From Sphingomonas sp. Leaf357 (GTDB lineage: Bacteria > Pseudomonadota > Alphaproteobacteria > Sphingomonadales > Sphingomonadaceae), in contig NZ_LMPM01000002.1 of NCBI RefSeq assembly GCF_001423845.1, positions 248,001-312,000 of the forward strand: a stretch of 64,000 bases of DNA, given 5' to 3'. This document shows positions 42,687-51,743 of this stretch, in pieces (position 1 is the stretch's first letter; each line of letters begins with the position of its first letter). A program made the position numbers and the translations under genes. The notes under the pieces were generated by a model. It had not been told where the DNA came from and did no database searches. It saw only the letters and a list, made by a program, of their open reading frames with translations.

Positions 42687-43769
42687 ATGGGGCAGCTGGA
42701 CAGCATCGATTGGGACGCGCGCTTTCAACAGGCCGCGCTCGATCCTTCGGGGTGGTTGCCGGTCCTGCGGGACATGGCGAGCGCCACCGGGTCGGCACGC
42801 GGCCAGCTGATCGGCGTCGGCGGCCCCAACGCCGTGCCGTTCAACTGGGTCACCGATTTCCCGGACGAGGCGCTGTCCGATTTCGTGCGCATGGACGGCG
42901 GCTCGCCCAGAATAAACTTCCGTATCGCCGCCGATCTGGAATTTCAGCCGGGCACGGTCGTTCACGAGGCGGACTATCGCCGCGCACGGGGCCGGCTGGC
43001 CAGCGACACCTATGTCGATTTCTGCCACGATCGGGAAATCCCGCTGGGTTGCCACACCGCCCTGATCGCGGAGGATCAGGTGATGATCGGACTGGCGCTG
43101 CTGCGCACCACGCGCGACGGCGTCACCACCGAGGATCAGCGCACCGAATTCGCCCGCGCCGCGCGGGCCGCCCGGTCGGCGGTGCGGTTGCAGCGCGCGA
43201 TCGAGCATCAGGGCGCGGATCTCGTCACCGGCACGCTGGAGGCGATGGCCGCCGATTGCCTGCTGATCGACGGTTTCGGGCGCGTCGGATCGATGACCCC
43301 GGGCGCCGAACGCGCCATTGCCGAAGCACAGGCGATCCGCATCGTCGACGGCATGCTGGGTGGTGCCACGCCCCCCACCTCACGGCGCATCGCGCAGGCG
43401 CTGCGCGCCGTGCTGGCGGGTAACGATCCGGCCCGCGTTGCGCTGGGCGGGGGGCGGCGGCTGGAGCTGTTCGCGCTCGCCCGCCGCGAATGGGCGTTGA
43501 GCTTTTCTCCGCAGGTGATCGCCATCCTGCGCGATCCCCAGGCCGAACTCGGGCGGGAGGTCGCCGCCGTCGCGCGGGATTTCGGTCTGTCCCCGGCCGA
43601 GGCCGCCGTCACCCGCCTGCTCGTCGGTGGACTGGACCGCGATGCCGTCGCCGCGCTGCGCGGCGTCTCCGCCGGCACGCTCAAATCGCAGATCAAGGCG
43701 ATCTATCAGAAGACCGGCTGCGCGCGCGAAGCCGAGCTCGTCGCCCTGGTCGCCGGCCTGAACCGCTGA
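42687..43769 (+). CDS. LuxR-type HTH transcriptional regulator
   Basis: A 360-residue protein. The N-terminal about 290 residues form a putative sensor with no clear match (WDARFQQAALDPSGWLPVLR...). The C-terminus carries a LuxR/FixJ helix-turn-helix: RDFGLSPAEAAVTRLLVGGL then DRDAVAALRGVSAGTLKSQI and KAIYQKTGCAREAELVALV. There is no receiver or autoinducer-binding signature. Sphingomonads have many regulators of this layout. The outer-membrane barrel gene 78 bp downstream on the same strand is a plausible target. Confidence 0.85.
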   Translation: MGQLDSIDWDARFQQAALDPSGWLPVLRDMASATGSARGQLIGVGGPNAVPFNWVTDFPDEALSDFVRMDGGSPRINFRIAADLEFQPGTVVHEADYRRARGRLASDTYVDFCHDREIPLGCHTALIAEDQVMIGLALLRTTRDGVTTEDQRTEFARAARAARSAVRLQRAIEHQGADLVTGTLEAMAADCLLIDGFGRVGSMTPGAERAIAEAQAIRIVDGMLGGATPPTSRRIAQALRAVLAGNDPARVALGGGRRLELFALARREWALSFSPQVIAILRDPQAELGREVAAVARDFGLSPAEAAVTRLLVGGLDRDAVAALRGVSAGTLKSQIKAIYQKTGCAREAELVALVAGLNR

Positions 43770-43847
43770 TCCTATCCCCCGTCCGGGGGATGCGCGGGCA
43801 TTTTCGCGTCCTCTAAAGCGACCTCGCATTCAGCGGGGAGCTTATCT

Positions 43848-44600
43848 GTGAAATCGAAGCATTACATCATCATCGCCGGCGTTCTGGGCACGGCGTTCAT
43901 GGCCGGTTCGGCCGGCGCTCAGGAAGCGGAAGCCGAAAAGGGCTTCTATGTCGGGCTGTCGGGGGCCCTGGCGGCGGTACAGGATACCGACATCGCCTAT
44001 TACGACGCCGGCGGCACCTTCGGCGGCACCGGCGCGACGGATCGCGTCGACGGCCATGCGGAACTCAAGAACGCCGCCCAGTTCGCCGCGACGATCGGCT
44101 ACGATTTCGGCGTGATCCGCAGCGATGTCGAGATCGCCTATTCGCGCAACCGCATCTCCGCGATCGCGCTGGATCGGCTCAACGGCTCGGCCGTCACGCT
44201 GACGGCAGCCGATGCCGCCGACGTGTGCGACTATCTGGAAATTGCCGGCTGCGCGCTGAGCGGCAACAAGATCTCCTTCTCGGGCGGCCCCAAGGTGCGC
44301 CAGCTGTCGGCGCTCGCCAACGTCTGGGCCGATCTGCCGATCGGCAGCGTCATCACGCCCTATGCCGGCGGCGGTCTCGGCATCGCCGGGTTCGAACTGG
44401 AAGGCGACGGCAAGGCGCGCTTCGCCTGGCAGCTCGGCGCCGGCGTCCACATCGCGGTCTCGCCGCATGTCGGGATCACCGTCGATTACCGCCACCGCCA
44501 GGCCCAGGGTGCCACCCTGCCCTACGACGCGGTGTCCGGCACCACGATCGGCAAGATCCGCACCAACAGCTTCGGGGCAGGACTGCGCTTCACGTTCTAA
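43848..44600 (+). CDS. outer-membrane beta-barrel protein
   Basis: A 250-residue exported protein with a signal peptide cleaved near AGAQ. It has an OmpA/OmpW-like eight-strand pattern: KGFYVGLSGALAAVQDTDIA, AAQFAATIGYDFGVIRSDVE, PYAGGGLGIAGFELEGDG, WQLGAGVHIAVSPHVGITVDYRH and a terminal phenylalanine (GAGLRFTF), the BAM recognition end. One long loop includes two cysteines. GTG start after GGGGAG. A strong terminator follows. Function unknown; a porin-like or structural role is likely. Confidence 0.85.
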   Translation: MKSKHYIIIAGVLGTAFMAGSAGAQEAEAEKGFYVGLSGALAAVQDTDIAYYDAGGTFGGTGATDRVDGHAELKNAAQFAATIGYDFGVIRSDVEIAYSRNRISAIALDRLNGSAVTLTAADAADVCDYLEIAGCALSGNKISFSGGPKVRQLSALANVWADLPIGSVITPYAGGGLGIAGFELEGDGKARFAWQLGAGVHIAVSPHVGITVDYRHRQAQGATLPYDAVSGTTIGKIRTNSFGAGLRFTF

Positions 44601-44611
44601 ACGCCCCGAAG

Positions 44612-44662
44612 ACCGCGCCGCACGGGGATGACTCCATTTCCCCGCGCGGCGCGGTTTTTTTT
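44612..44662 (+). terminator. rho-independent terminator after the barrel gene
   Basis: ACCGCGCCGC pairs with GCGGCGCGGT around an inner helix made by the CGGGG and CCCCG stretches. Eight Ts follow. Confidence 0.9.
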
Positions 44663-45019
44663 ATGATTTATCTGAACAGGTTCGCGTGAGCCGCTCAAGC
44701 GCCACCGAAAGCGATCCCACAAGATCGAGACGGTATTTTCAACACCCTCTTCGCCCCTAACCGGAGACGATGGGGACCTACCCGGTCAGCCCCAGGTCAC
44801 TCCGCGTTCCCATGGGTATGCTCTGTCCGAACGAGAGGCCCAGAACCTTGCCGGCAAAATCCAACATTGCAACTTCCCCCCGCTTCCGCTAACGCGCGGC
44901 GCTTCCAACGCTATCGCTGTGGAAATCCCTGCGGGAGGACGTTTTCGGGCGTCCGCTTGTACCGCTAGACTTGAACCGGCCGTGGCGCTTCCGGGTGCCG
45001 GGCCAACATAGAGAGTGAC
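44663..45019 (+). promoter_or_regulatory. leader and probable promoter region of rplK-rplA
   Basis: No gene is supported in these 357 bp. A TAGACT at 44966-44971, about 50 bp before the rplK start, resembles the -10 boxes of the tRNA-Trp and secE promoters, though its -35 (TTTTCG or nearby) is poor. The sequence AAATCCAACATT at 44868 recurs upstream of rpoB (57129). Confidence 0.4.
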
Positions 45020-45451
45020 ATGGCTAAAAAGATTACCGGCTATATCAAGCTGCAGGTGCCTGCAGGCAAGGCCAACCCCTCCCCGCCGATCGGCCCCGCT
45101 TTGGGCCAGCGCGGCGTGAACATCATGGAATTCTGCAAGGCGTTCAACGCCTCGACCGGCGATCAGGAAGTCGGCACGCCGCTGCCGACCGTGATCACCG
45201 TCTATGCCGACCGCTCGTTCTCGTTCGAGACGAAGACGCCGCCGGCCTCGTATCTGATCAAGAAGGCCGCGAACCTGAAGTCGGGCTCCAAGGAGCCGGG
45301 CAAGGTGGTCGCCGCGAAGATCAAGCGCTCGCAGCTGGCCGATATCGCCACCGCGAAGATGAAGGATCTGAACGCCAACGATCTCGAGGCGGCGACCCGC
45401 ATCATCGAAGGTTCCGCCCGCGCGATGGGCCTCGAAGTGGTGGAGGGCTGA
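45020..45451 (+). CDS. rplK: 50S ribosomal protein L11
   Basis: A 143-residue L11. The N-terminal domain has [20 protein letters not shown] then [17 protein letters not shown]. The RNA-binding C-terminal domain has [20 protein letters not shown] and [17 protein letters not shown]. It forms the GTPase-associated centre stalk base and is the thiostrepton site. rplA follows after 4 bp. Normal length and sequence. Confidence 0.97.
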   Translation: MAKKITGYIKLQVPAGKANPSPPIGPALGQRGVNIMEFCKAFNASTGDQEVGTPLPTVITVYADRSFSFETKTPPASYLIKKAANLKSGSKEPGKVVAAKIKRSQLADIATAKMKDLNANDLEAATRIIEGSARAMGLEVVEG

Positions 45452-45455
45452 GATC

Positions 45456-46148
45456 ATGGCATTCGTGAGCAAGAAGCAGAAGGCGATCACGATCGATCGC
45501 GAAAAGCTCCATAACATCGACGAAGCGATCGCTTTGGCGAAAGCCGGGGCCACCTCGAAGTTCGACGAGACGATCGAAGTCGCGCTGAACCTCGGCGTCG
45601 ACCCCCGCCACGCCGACCAGATGGTCCGCGGCGTCGTCACCCTCCCCAAAGGCACCGGCAAAACCGTCCGCGTAGGCGTGTTCGCCAAGGGCGCGAAGGC
45701 CGACGAAGCCCGTGAGGCCGGTGCCGACGTGGTCGGTGCGGAAGACCTGATGGAGCTCGTCCAGGGCGGTACGATCGATTTCGATCGCTGCATCGCGACC
45801 CCGGACATGATGGGCGTCGTCGGTCGCCTCGGCAAGATCCTCGGCCCGAAGGGCATGATGCCGAACCCGAAGCTCGGTACCGTGACGATGAACGTCGGTG
45901 AAGCCGTGAAGGCAGCCAAGGGCGGCCAGATCGAATATCGCGTCGAGAAGGCCGGTATCATCCACAGCGGCATCGGCAAGGCGAGCTTCCCGGCAGAAGA
46001 CCTGCGGGCGAATTTCGACGCGCTGGTGGATGCGGTCGTCAAGGCCAAGCCGTCGGGCGCCAAGGGCAAGTACGTCCGCAAGGTCGCCGTGAGCTCGACC
46101 ATGGGCGCGGGCATCAAGGTGGACGTGGCGGAAGTCGCAGCCGCTTAA
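45456..46148 (+). CDS. rplA: 50S ribosomal protein L1
   Basis: A 230-residue L1. Typical parts are [53 protein letters not shown] and [16 protein letters not shown]1 forms the mobile E-site stalk and in many bacteria represses its own L11-L1 operon by binding the mRNA. Here a terminator follows directly, so rplK-rplA is a separate unit from rplJ-rplL. Confidence 0.97.
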   Translation: MAFVSKKQKAITIDREKLHNIDEAIALAKAGATSKFDETIEVALNLGVDPRHADQMVRGVVTLPKGTGKTVRVGVFAKGAKADEAREAGADVVGAEDLMELVQGGTIDFDRCIATPDMMGVVGRLGKILGPKGMMPNPKLGTVTMNVGEAVKAAKGGQIEYRVEKAGIIHSGIGKASFPAEDLRANFDALVDAVVKAKPSGAKGKYVRKVAVSSTMGAGIKVDVAEVAAA

Positions 46149-46171
46149 GCCGGGTCCGATCGACACGAAGG

Positions 46172-46200
46172 GGGCCGGGAGCAATCCCGGCCCTTTTTTT
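46172..46200 (+). terminator. rho-independent terminator after rplA
   Basis: A perfect 9-bp stem, GGGCCGGGA and TCCCGGCCC, with a GCAA loop and seven Ts. Confidence 0.93.
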
Positions 46201-46204
46201 ATGG

Positions 46205-47218
46205 TCAAATGGCGTTCGGTACGGCGTTGGGATCGTGCAGCGCCTGGGTGGCGGTGCCCAGCACGGCGTGGCGCGCGCGAAGGCTGGCGTCGAGGAATGG
46301 TGTGTTGAGGCTGACGAAGCGCCGCGGCGTCATGCCGAGAAACGCATTCGCATCGCGAAGGAAATGCGACACATCGAAATAGCTGCCGTCGAGCAACGAA
46401 TAATCCGCGGCATCGCGCGACGCGCTGATGCGCAGGAACGACCGCAGGAACCGCGCGCGGCGCAGCAGCAGCTTGGGCGGAAAGCCGAAATGGCGGATCG
46501 ACAGCCGGCGCATCGAATGCTGCTCGATGCCGAGTTCCGCCGCCGCCGCCGGGATCTCGACCGGGCCGTCGCGCGTGATGAGCGCCATAAGGCGGCGGAT
46601 CAGGGGCTCGTCGGGACAGGTCGGCCCGAGTTCGGCGCGGAGCAGGCGGTCCAGTGTCGGCGCGACCATGTCCTCGCGCTCGCAGGCATAGAGCGCGGCC
46701 AGCAATCGAGCGGGGAAATCCCCCGTCATCGCCTGTTCCAACGGCAAGACCCGATCGCGCACATCGGCCGCATTGCCCGGAAACAACCGGCTCCAGCCCA
46801 GCGCGCTGATCCCGAACCCGATCAGCACCCCGCCATTCGTGGTCGCGCGGAGCGCCTGGCTGGTCGGGCCGAACAAGCTGACGTCGGGCACCGGGTCGAA
46901 CACGTTTTTGCCGATCGCGACCGAAAAGGGTGCCGCGTCGAGCGCGATGCGGACATTGGCCGTGCCGGGCAGGAACCAGTCCACCTGCCCCGCGGCATGC
47001 GGTCCGTGCGCGGTATAGACGTGATAACCCGTGATATAATCGGCCAGATCGGCCGCCGGCTGATCGTAGCGGATCGTCAGGCCTGGCGGCATCGCGAAGA
47101 CCTCGGACGCGATGCCCGGCATGTTGGTGCCGCCGGCGATCCAATCTTCGGCGATCGCATGCGGCGCGTCCGATCCGCCACGCGCTCCGCCGATCGTCTT
47201 CGATCCCTTGGTCCCCAC
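46205..47218 (-). CDS. AraC-family transcriptional regulator (paralogue 2)
   Basis: Up to 337 residues, a paralogue of the regulator at 3726-4655: PPGLTIRYDQPAADL matches PPHTALRYEQPAPAL, and FLGMTPRRFVSLNTPFLDAS matches the same place there. The C-terminal AraC HTH pair is EIPAAAAELGIEQHSMRRLS with FGFPPKLLLRRARFL, then YFDVSHFLRDANAFLGMTPR. The start is unclear: 47218 is the longest ATG and 47122 lies just inside the conserved part. It converges with rplA, with its stop right after the rplA terminator. Target unknown. Confidence 0.83.
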   Translation of the reverse strand: MGTKGSKTIGGARGGSDAPHAIAEDWIAGGTNMPGIASEVFAMPPGLTIRYDQPAADLADYITGYHVYTAHGPHAAGQVDWFLPGTANVRIALDAAPFSVAIGKNVFDPVPDVSLFGPTSQALRATTNGGVLIGFGISALGWSRLFPGNAADVRDRVLPLEQAMTGDFPARLLAALYACEREDMVAPTLDRLLRAELGPTCPDEPLIRRLMALITRDGPVEIPAAAAELGIEQHSMRRLSIRHFGFPPKLLLRRARFLRSFLRISASRDAADYSLLDGSYFDVSHFLRDANAFLGMTPRRFVSLNTPFLDASLRARHAVLGTATQALHDPNAVPNAI

Positions 47219-47567
47219 GCCACCCCCTTCGCCGTCACGACATCGTGCCGGATCCCAGCCGCCCCCGGCCGTCTGCCTTCACGTCCCGATTGGGATTTGT
47301 ATGAAAACGACATTTTTGTCTGTGAGAAATATCGTGCGAGCGCAATGCGCAGTTCGGGGTATCAACCGAATAGCTCGGTTCGATCATGGGGCGATGCCGA
47401 AACCGCCGCAGAGCTTGCGCCGTTGTCAGGCATCGCCGCGAGGGATGGACGGGAAAGAGAACGGTAATCTAGGACGTCGACGGCAGCGGCGACCGCTCAT
47501 GTCGAAAGGGCCGGGATCCCTCCCGGCCCTTTGCCCATCCGGTTCTCGGCCGCCCTCTCCCCGAGGG
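47219..47567. other. intergenic region with a terminator-like hairpin
   Basis: I see no gene in this 349-bp gap between the starts of the AraC gene and the end of phoX. A hairpin at about 47508-47529 (GGGCCGGGA, TCCC, TCCCGGCCC) is flanked by three As and three Ts, so it may stop phoX transcription on the minus strand. It is nearly the same stem as the rplA terminator. Confidence 0.45.
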
Positions 47568-50063
47568 TCAAAGCCCGACGATGCCGCCGTCCGTCCTGGT
47601 GATGACGATCGTCGCGGATCGCGGGCGCACCGGGCTGGCCGGCGCTCCGGTCTGGCTGGCGGGCCAGCTGCTGCTGATCGCGGCGACGGTGCCATTCTCG
47701 CCCGGATGCTGGATGTTGACGAACACCGATTTGCCGTCCGGCGTCGAGAAGATGCCGGTGATCTCGCACTCCCGCGGCCCGACCAGGAAACGTCGGAGCG
47801 CGGTGCCCGGAGCCTTGCCGACGCGCGTGCTCTGGGTGCCGCTGGTCGTGCCGATCGTGTTGGTGATCGTCTTCACCCCGCCATCGCCGACCACACCCGG
47901 GATCGCCGCGAGCATCATGCAGTTGGTCACGTCGGTATAGGCGCCGTCATCGGTCTGGATCCACATCAGCGGAGTCGCATTGCCGGTGACGTTGCTGGGC
48001 AGGCCGAACCACAGGCCGTCGGGCGAGGAGAAATCGTTGGTCGCGTCCAGCCCCGACAGGTTGATGTTGACGGGATCGAGATCGGCACCAGCGCCGAACG
48101 CATAGATGTCCCAGGCAAAGCTCAGCGCCTCGGACGTGTCGCCGGTTTCGCGCAGCCGGATCACATGGCCGTTGGGATTGCCGCTGACCGTCGCGGCGGT
48201 GACGGTCGGATTGGTCGCGGCGTTGCGCTGGTCGACATAGGCGCGCGGATTGGCCCAGTCGGTGTTGGCGACGGTGCGCGAGCTGTTGTTGGTCAGCGTG
48301 AGGTACATCTCGCCGGTCGCGGGGTTGACCGCGGTCCATTCGGGGCGATCCATCCGCGTCGCGCCGAGCGCATCGGCGGCCAGGCGCGTGTTGATCAGCA
48401 CATCGGCCTGATCGGCGAAAGGGTAGGTCGTGTTGGCCGAGGTCAGCGGCCCGGTACCGAACACCAACGGCAGCCACTGGCCCGAGCCGTCCGAATTGAG
48501 CTTGGCGACATAGAGCGTGCCCGCATCGAGATATTTGTCGCCGATCGCCAGGCGATTGCTCGCGGTCGCGTCGGCAGCGGACCACGCCGCATTCGAGACG
48601 AATTTGTAGACATATTCGTTCTGCGCATCGTCGCCCATGTAGAAAGCGGGCTTCACCCCGGCGATGGTGCGGCCGATGACGCAGCCTTCATGGTTCATGC
48701 GGCCGAGCGCGGTGCGCTTGCGCGGCGTGGAGGCGGCATCGAACGGATCGATCTCGACCACCCAGCCGAACTGGAACGGTTCGTGACGGAAATCGCCGGT
48801 GCCATCTGCGGCGGTGGCGGCATTGGCGGTGGCGTTCCAGCGCGCGTAGATCGTGCTGGACGTGTCGGCTGGGGTAACGGTCGACCAGCCATAATTGCCG
48901 GTCCGCGCCTCCGGAATGCCGTAGCGGGTGAGCGAGGTGTTTTCCTTGGCACCCCCGGCGGCGGTGCGCACGGCCGCGTCACCGGTGTTGCGACGGAAAT
49001 AGCCCGCCCAATTTTCCTCGTTGGTCAGATAGGTGTTCCACGGCATCGTGCCGTTGGCGCAATTGTTGATCGTGCCACGTCCTGCGGAGCCGTCCGGCGA
49101 ATAGCGCGTCTTGAGCTGCGTCGCGCCCTTGGCCGGGCCGCTAAAGGCCATCGGCGTCAACGGCGTGATGCGGCGGTTCAGCGCACCGGTGGGCGCATAG
49201 CTCCAGGTCGTCGCACGGTTGACCTCGATCACCGACACGCCGTGGCACTCCATTTCCTTGAGCGCTTCGGCTTCCGGACGCGCACCCCCGACCGTGGTAG
49301 GGCCGGCGGGATGGAGATAGACCTGCGTGATGTTCTCGTGGTTCATCACCAGCAAGCCGCGCGTGCTGCTGGCGGGATCCGGCGCAGTGCCGGTCGCGGA
49401 TAGGCCGAAATACGTCATGCCGTCATGATGATCGCCCGCCCGCCTCGAGAAGGTCGTGTCGCTGCCGTCATTGGCATAGGTGCCGACGCCCGACAGCATC
49501 GGATCGCCGAGCCGGTACAAGACGGTGACGCTGTAGCCGGCGGGCACCGTGACGATGTCGTCCCGGTTCTTGGCCACGGCGGTGAAGCCCAGCACCGCCG
49601 GCGTCACCGTGACGGTCGTGTCGGAATTGGCCCCTGCCCCGCCGGTGCCGACCGCCGTGAAGCGGAACACCAACGGCGTGGAGGCCGTGACGGCCGGGGC
49701 GGTGAAGGTGACGGTCGTCTTGTCGACCACCGCCAGCGTGACGGCAGGACCGCTGACCTGCGTCCACACCGCGTTGGTCGTCGTGCCCGACACCGTCGCC
49801 ACGAGCGTGACCAGTCGGCCCGCGCTGGTCGTGACGGCCGACCCCGCGGACACCGTCGGTGCCGGATCGACTTCGTCCGATCCGCACGCCGATACCAAGG
49901 CCCCGCCGAACACCGCGGTCGCCGCCGCCGATATCCCGCCGAACAGCGTCTGGCGGCGCGAATAGCGTACCGCGATCAGATCGTTCAGATGCGGGTTGGT
50001 CGTGCGGTTGGTGTCGATATCGCCGTCGTCATAGGCGATCGAGAGGTCGGTTACGGTCGTCAT
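47568..50063 (-). CDS. PhoX-type alkaline phosphatase with an inserted beta-sandwich domain
   Basis: An 831-residue exported phosphatase of the PhoX (DUF839) family, Ca/Fe-dependent enzymes that release phosphate from esters. SRRQTLFGGISAAATAVFGG is a Tat signal, followed by LVSAC, a possible lipobox. Residues about 65-150 form an Ig/PKD-like domain (TLVATVSGTTTNAVWTQVSG... FRFTAVGTGG), unusual for PhoX. The catalytic part holds GGARPEAEALKEMECHGVSV, AFYMGDDAQNEYVYKFVS, RMDRPEWTAVNPATGEMYLT and STPDGKSVFVNIQHPGE. Start ATG 50063 gives the normal PhoX N-terminus before the RR motif. No Pho box was identified. Confidence 0.88.
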   Translation of the reverse strand: MTTVTDLSIAYDDGDIDTNRTTNPHLNDLIAVRYSRRQTLFGGISAAATAVFGGALVSACGSDEVDPAPTVSAGSAVTTSAGRLVTLVATVSGTTTNAVWTQVSGPAVTLAVVDKTTVTFTAPAVTASTPLVFRFTAVGTGGAGANSDTTVTVTPAVLGFTAVAKNRDDIVTVPAGYSVTVLYRLGDPMLSGVGTYANDGSDTTFSRRAGDHHDGMTYFGLSATGTAPDPASSTRGLLVMNHENITQVYLHPAGPTTVGGARPEAEALKEMECHGVSVIEVNRATTWSYAPTGALNRRITPLTPMAFSGPAKGATQLKTRYSPDGSAGRGTINNCANGTMPWNTYLTNEENWAGYFRRNTGDAAVRTAAGGAKENTSLTRYGIPEARTGNYGWSTVTPADTSSTIYARWNATANAATAADGTGDFRHEPFQFGWVVEIDPFDAASTPRKRTALGRMNHEGCVIGRTIAGVKPAFYMGDDAQNEYVYKFVSNAAWSAADATASNRLAIGDKYLDAGTLYVAKLNSDGSGQWLPLVFGTGPLTSANTTYPFADQADVLINTRLAADALGATRMDRPEWTAVNPATGEMYLTLTNNSSRTVANTDWANPRAYVDQRNAATNPTVTAATVSGNPNGHVIRLRETGDTSEALSFAWDIYAFGAGADLDPVNINLSGLDATNDFSSPDGLWFGLPSNVTGNATPLMWIQTDDGAYTDVTNCMMLAAIPGVVGDGGVKTITNTIGTTSGTQSTRVGKAPGTALRRFLVGPRECEITGIFSTPDGKSVFVNIQHPGENGTVAAISSSWPASQTGAPASPVRPRSATIVITRTDGGIVGL

Positions 50064-50227
50064 GGCTGGTTCCCCGGAGTCGAATTTTCGACGTTGCCGG
50101 AGCTGTGGAGGCGCAGCATGAAAGCCCCATGGCGTGCCCATGTCGGATGCACGACTCTTTCACGACGGTTTTGAGACAGATCATAACCATCCGCCCCTCA
50201 TTCGATGCTTTACCCTCACCACGTATT

Positions 50228-50253
50228 CGTCATTCCCGCGCAGGCGGGGATCC
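50228..50253. repeat. single REP-like palindrome (CGTCATTCCCGC type)
   Basis: CGTCATTCCCGCGCAGGCGG then GGATCC is the common one-arm repeat of many Proteobacteria. It lies in the 490-bp gap upstream of phoX and near the element at 50344. Confidence 0.6.
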
Positions 50254-50343
50254 ATACTGGCTTAATTCTCCCTCCGTAAACGGCGTCGGAGCTTATGGAA
50301 TCCCACCTTGGATGGCTTTAAGAGCGGCCTGCTCTGCTAAAAC

Positions 50344-50453
50344 CGTCACCCCGGACTTGTTCCGGGGTCCACCAGGCGGCTTTTCGCTACGAACAATGGT
50401 GTGATTATCGAGTTCGCGGCGCAGTGGACCCCGGAACAAGTCCGGGGTGACGG
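50344..50453. repeat. paired inverted REP-like element (CGTCACCCCGGA type)
   Basis: The left arm CCGTCACCCCGGACTTGTTC then CGGGGTCCAC is mirrored by GTGGACCCCGGAACAAGTCC then GGGGTGACGG. The centre contains CAGGCGGCTTTTCGCTACG, close to the centre of the 39471 element. Length and layout match that copy. Confidence 0.8.
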
Positions 50454-50553
50454 GGAGTTTGGGATAAAGGACCCCAAAATAATGAATGTCGATTGGCCCT
50501 AATGGGTCAGGCGTCAAACGATGCTATACTCGTGCCTCAAGCCGGAGATCGAC

Positions 50554-50787
50554 ATGCGAACCACCCTTGTCCTCGACGACGCCCTCGTCGCAACCGCCCA
50601 GTCGTTCACAGGCCTCCGGGGGAAGTCCGCACTGGTTCGCGAGGTGTTGAAGGCACTCATCGAACGGGAGAGTGCGCGGCGCCTGGCCCTGCTCGGCGAC
50701 AGCGACCCAATGCGATCGCTGCCCCCCGTCACCAGGAAATGTGATGTGATGATCTTGGTCGAGACCTCCTCCGCGATCGACGGCTGA
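50554..50787 (+). CDS. VapB-type antitoxin fused to a vapC remnant
   Basis: A 77-residue frame. MRTTLVLDDALVATAQSFTG then LRGKSALVREVLKALIERES and ARRLALLG is a ribbon-helix-helix VapB-type antitoxin (DUF2191). The usual stop is missing: the frame continues into VMILVETSSAIDG and a TGA. MILVETSSAID is recognisable as the first residues of a VapC PIN toxin (normally MILVDTSxWIDHLR). The toxin body is gone; nothing downstream resembles PIN. The antitoxin may still fold, but its partner is lost. Confidence 0.65.
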   Translation: MRTTLVLDDALVATAQSFTGLRGKSALVREVLKALIERESARRLALLGDSDPMRSLPPVTRKCDVMILVETSSAIDG

Positions 50788-50844
50788 AGGCGGCCGCCGA
50801 AACTCTGGGCATCGCCGATGCCGAAGGCCCATGAGCCGCAAAAC

Positions 50845-50872
50845 TTGACTCTCGCCAATATCCCGCTAATGG
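50845..50872 (+). promoter_or_regulatory. promoter of rplJ-rplL
   Basis: TTGACT, a 16-bp spacer and TAATGG. Transcription from here would give a leader of about 260 nt before rplJ. Confidence 0.6.
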
Positions 50873-50879
50873 CGCGCTC

Positions 50880-51139
50880 TCGTCCGGTTTGGGTTCGCCT
50901 GCGCCGGAATACCGTCCGAGACAGCAGGGGCCGGCTTCCGGCTTAATATCCTGCCTAGACGGGGAATGGAATTTCACGCCGCAACCGGGTTCGCCCGTGC
51001 GGTCTGCTTTGGTCCGCTTTAATAAGCGGCCCTGTCCCATGCCCCAATCGACGGACAACCCGAAGGCACGGTTAGTCGTGCCTCCGGTTTCAACCGGCCT
51101 GTGTGTTTCGGCACGCAGGTCAGACACGTGGAGAATGGC
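50880..51139 (+). promoter_or_regulatory. long mRNA leader of rplJ, possible L10 autoregulatory leader
   Basis: This untranslated stretch contains successive hairpins: GCCGGCTTCCGGC, CCGCTTTAATAAGCGG, AGGCACG/CGTGCCT at 51064-51083 and CCGGTT/AACCGG at 51084-51097. In many bacteria L10 in complex with L12 binds a kink-turn in this leader to repress the operon. The exact kink-turn was not resolved by eye. Confidence 0.45.
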
Positions 51140-51655
51140 ATGGATCGTGCTCAAAAGACCGAGCTCGTCGCCGAACTGAACCAGACGTTTGCCGAAGTCG
51201 GCGTGGTGGTCGTCACCCGCAACCTCGGCATGACGGTGGCGCAGTCGACCAAGCTGCGTAACGCGATGCGTGACGCGGGGGCGACCTACAAGGTCTCGAA
51301 GAACAAGCTTGCCAAGATCGCGCTCGATGGCACCGACTACCTCTCGCTGGGCGACATGCTCACCGGGCCGGTTGGCCTTGCCACCTCGATCGACCCGGTC
51401 GCAGCCGCCAAGGTGGCTGTCGAATTCGCGAAGACGAACGACAAGTTCGAAATCGTGGGCGGGGCGATGGGTGCGACTGCCCTCGACGTAGACGGCGTCA
51501 AGGCGCTCGCGACGATGCCGTCGCTGGATGAACTGCGTGCCAAGATCGTCGGTCTCATCGTTGCCCCGGCAACGAAGATCGCCACGATCGCGCAGGCTCC
51601 CGCGGCTCAGCTCGCGCGCGTCCTGTCCGCCTATGCGGAGAAGGAAGCAGCCTGA
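51140..51655 (+). CDS. rplJ: 50S ribosomal protein L10
   Basis: A 171-residue L10, the stalk base that carries L7/L12 dimers. [53 protein letters not shown] and a C-terminal helix for L12 binding ([16 protein letters not shown]) are typical. Start chosen at ATG 51140 with GTGGAG before it, 13 codons inside the longest frame. It is followed by rplL after 88 bp. Confidence 0.96.
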   Translation: MDRAQKTELVAELNQTFAEVGVVVVTRNLGMTVAQSTKLRNAMRDAGATYKVSKNKLAKIALDGTDYLSLGDMLTGPVGLATSIDPVAAAKVAVEFAKTNDKFEIVGGAMGATALDVDGVKALATMPSLDELRAKIVGLIVAPATKIATIAQAPAAQLARVLSAYAEKEAA

Positions 51656-51743
51656 GGCAACTCAGAGCTTTTCGAGACTATTCGTTTGAACTGAACCCGA
51701 TGGGGCCGCCAGATTTTCACGGCCCTGACAATGGAGAATACAC

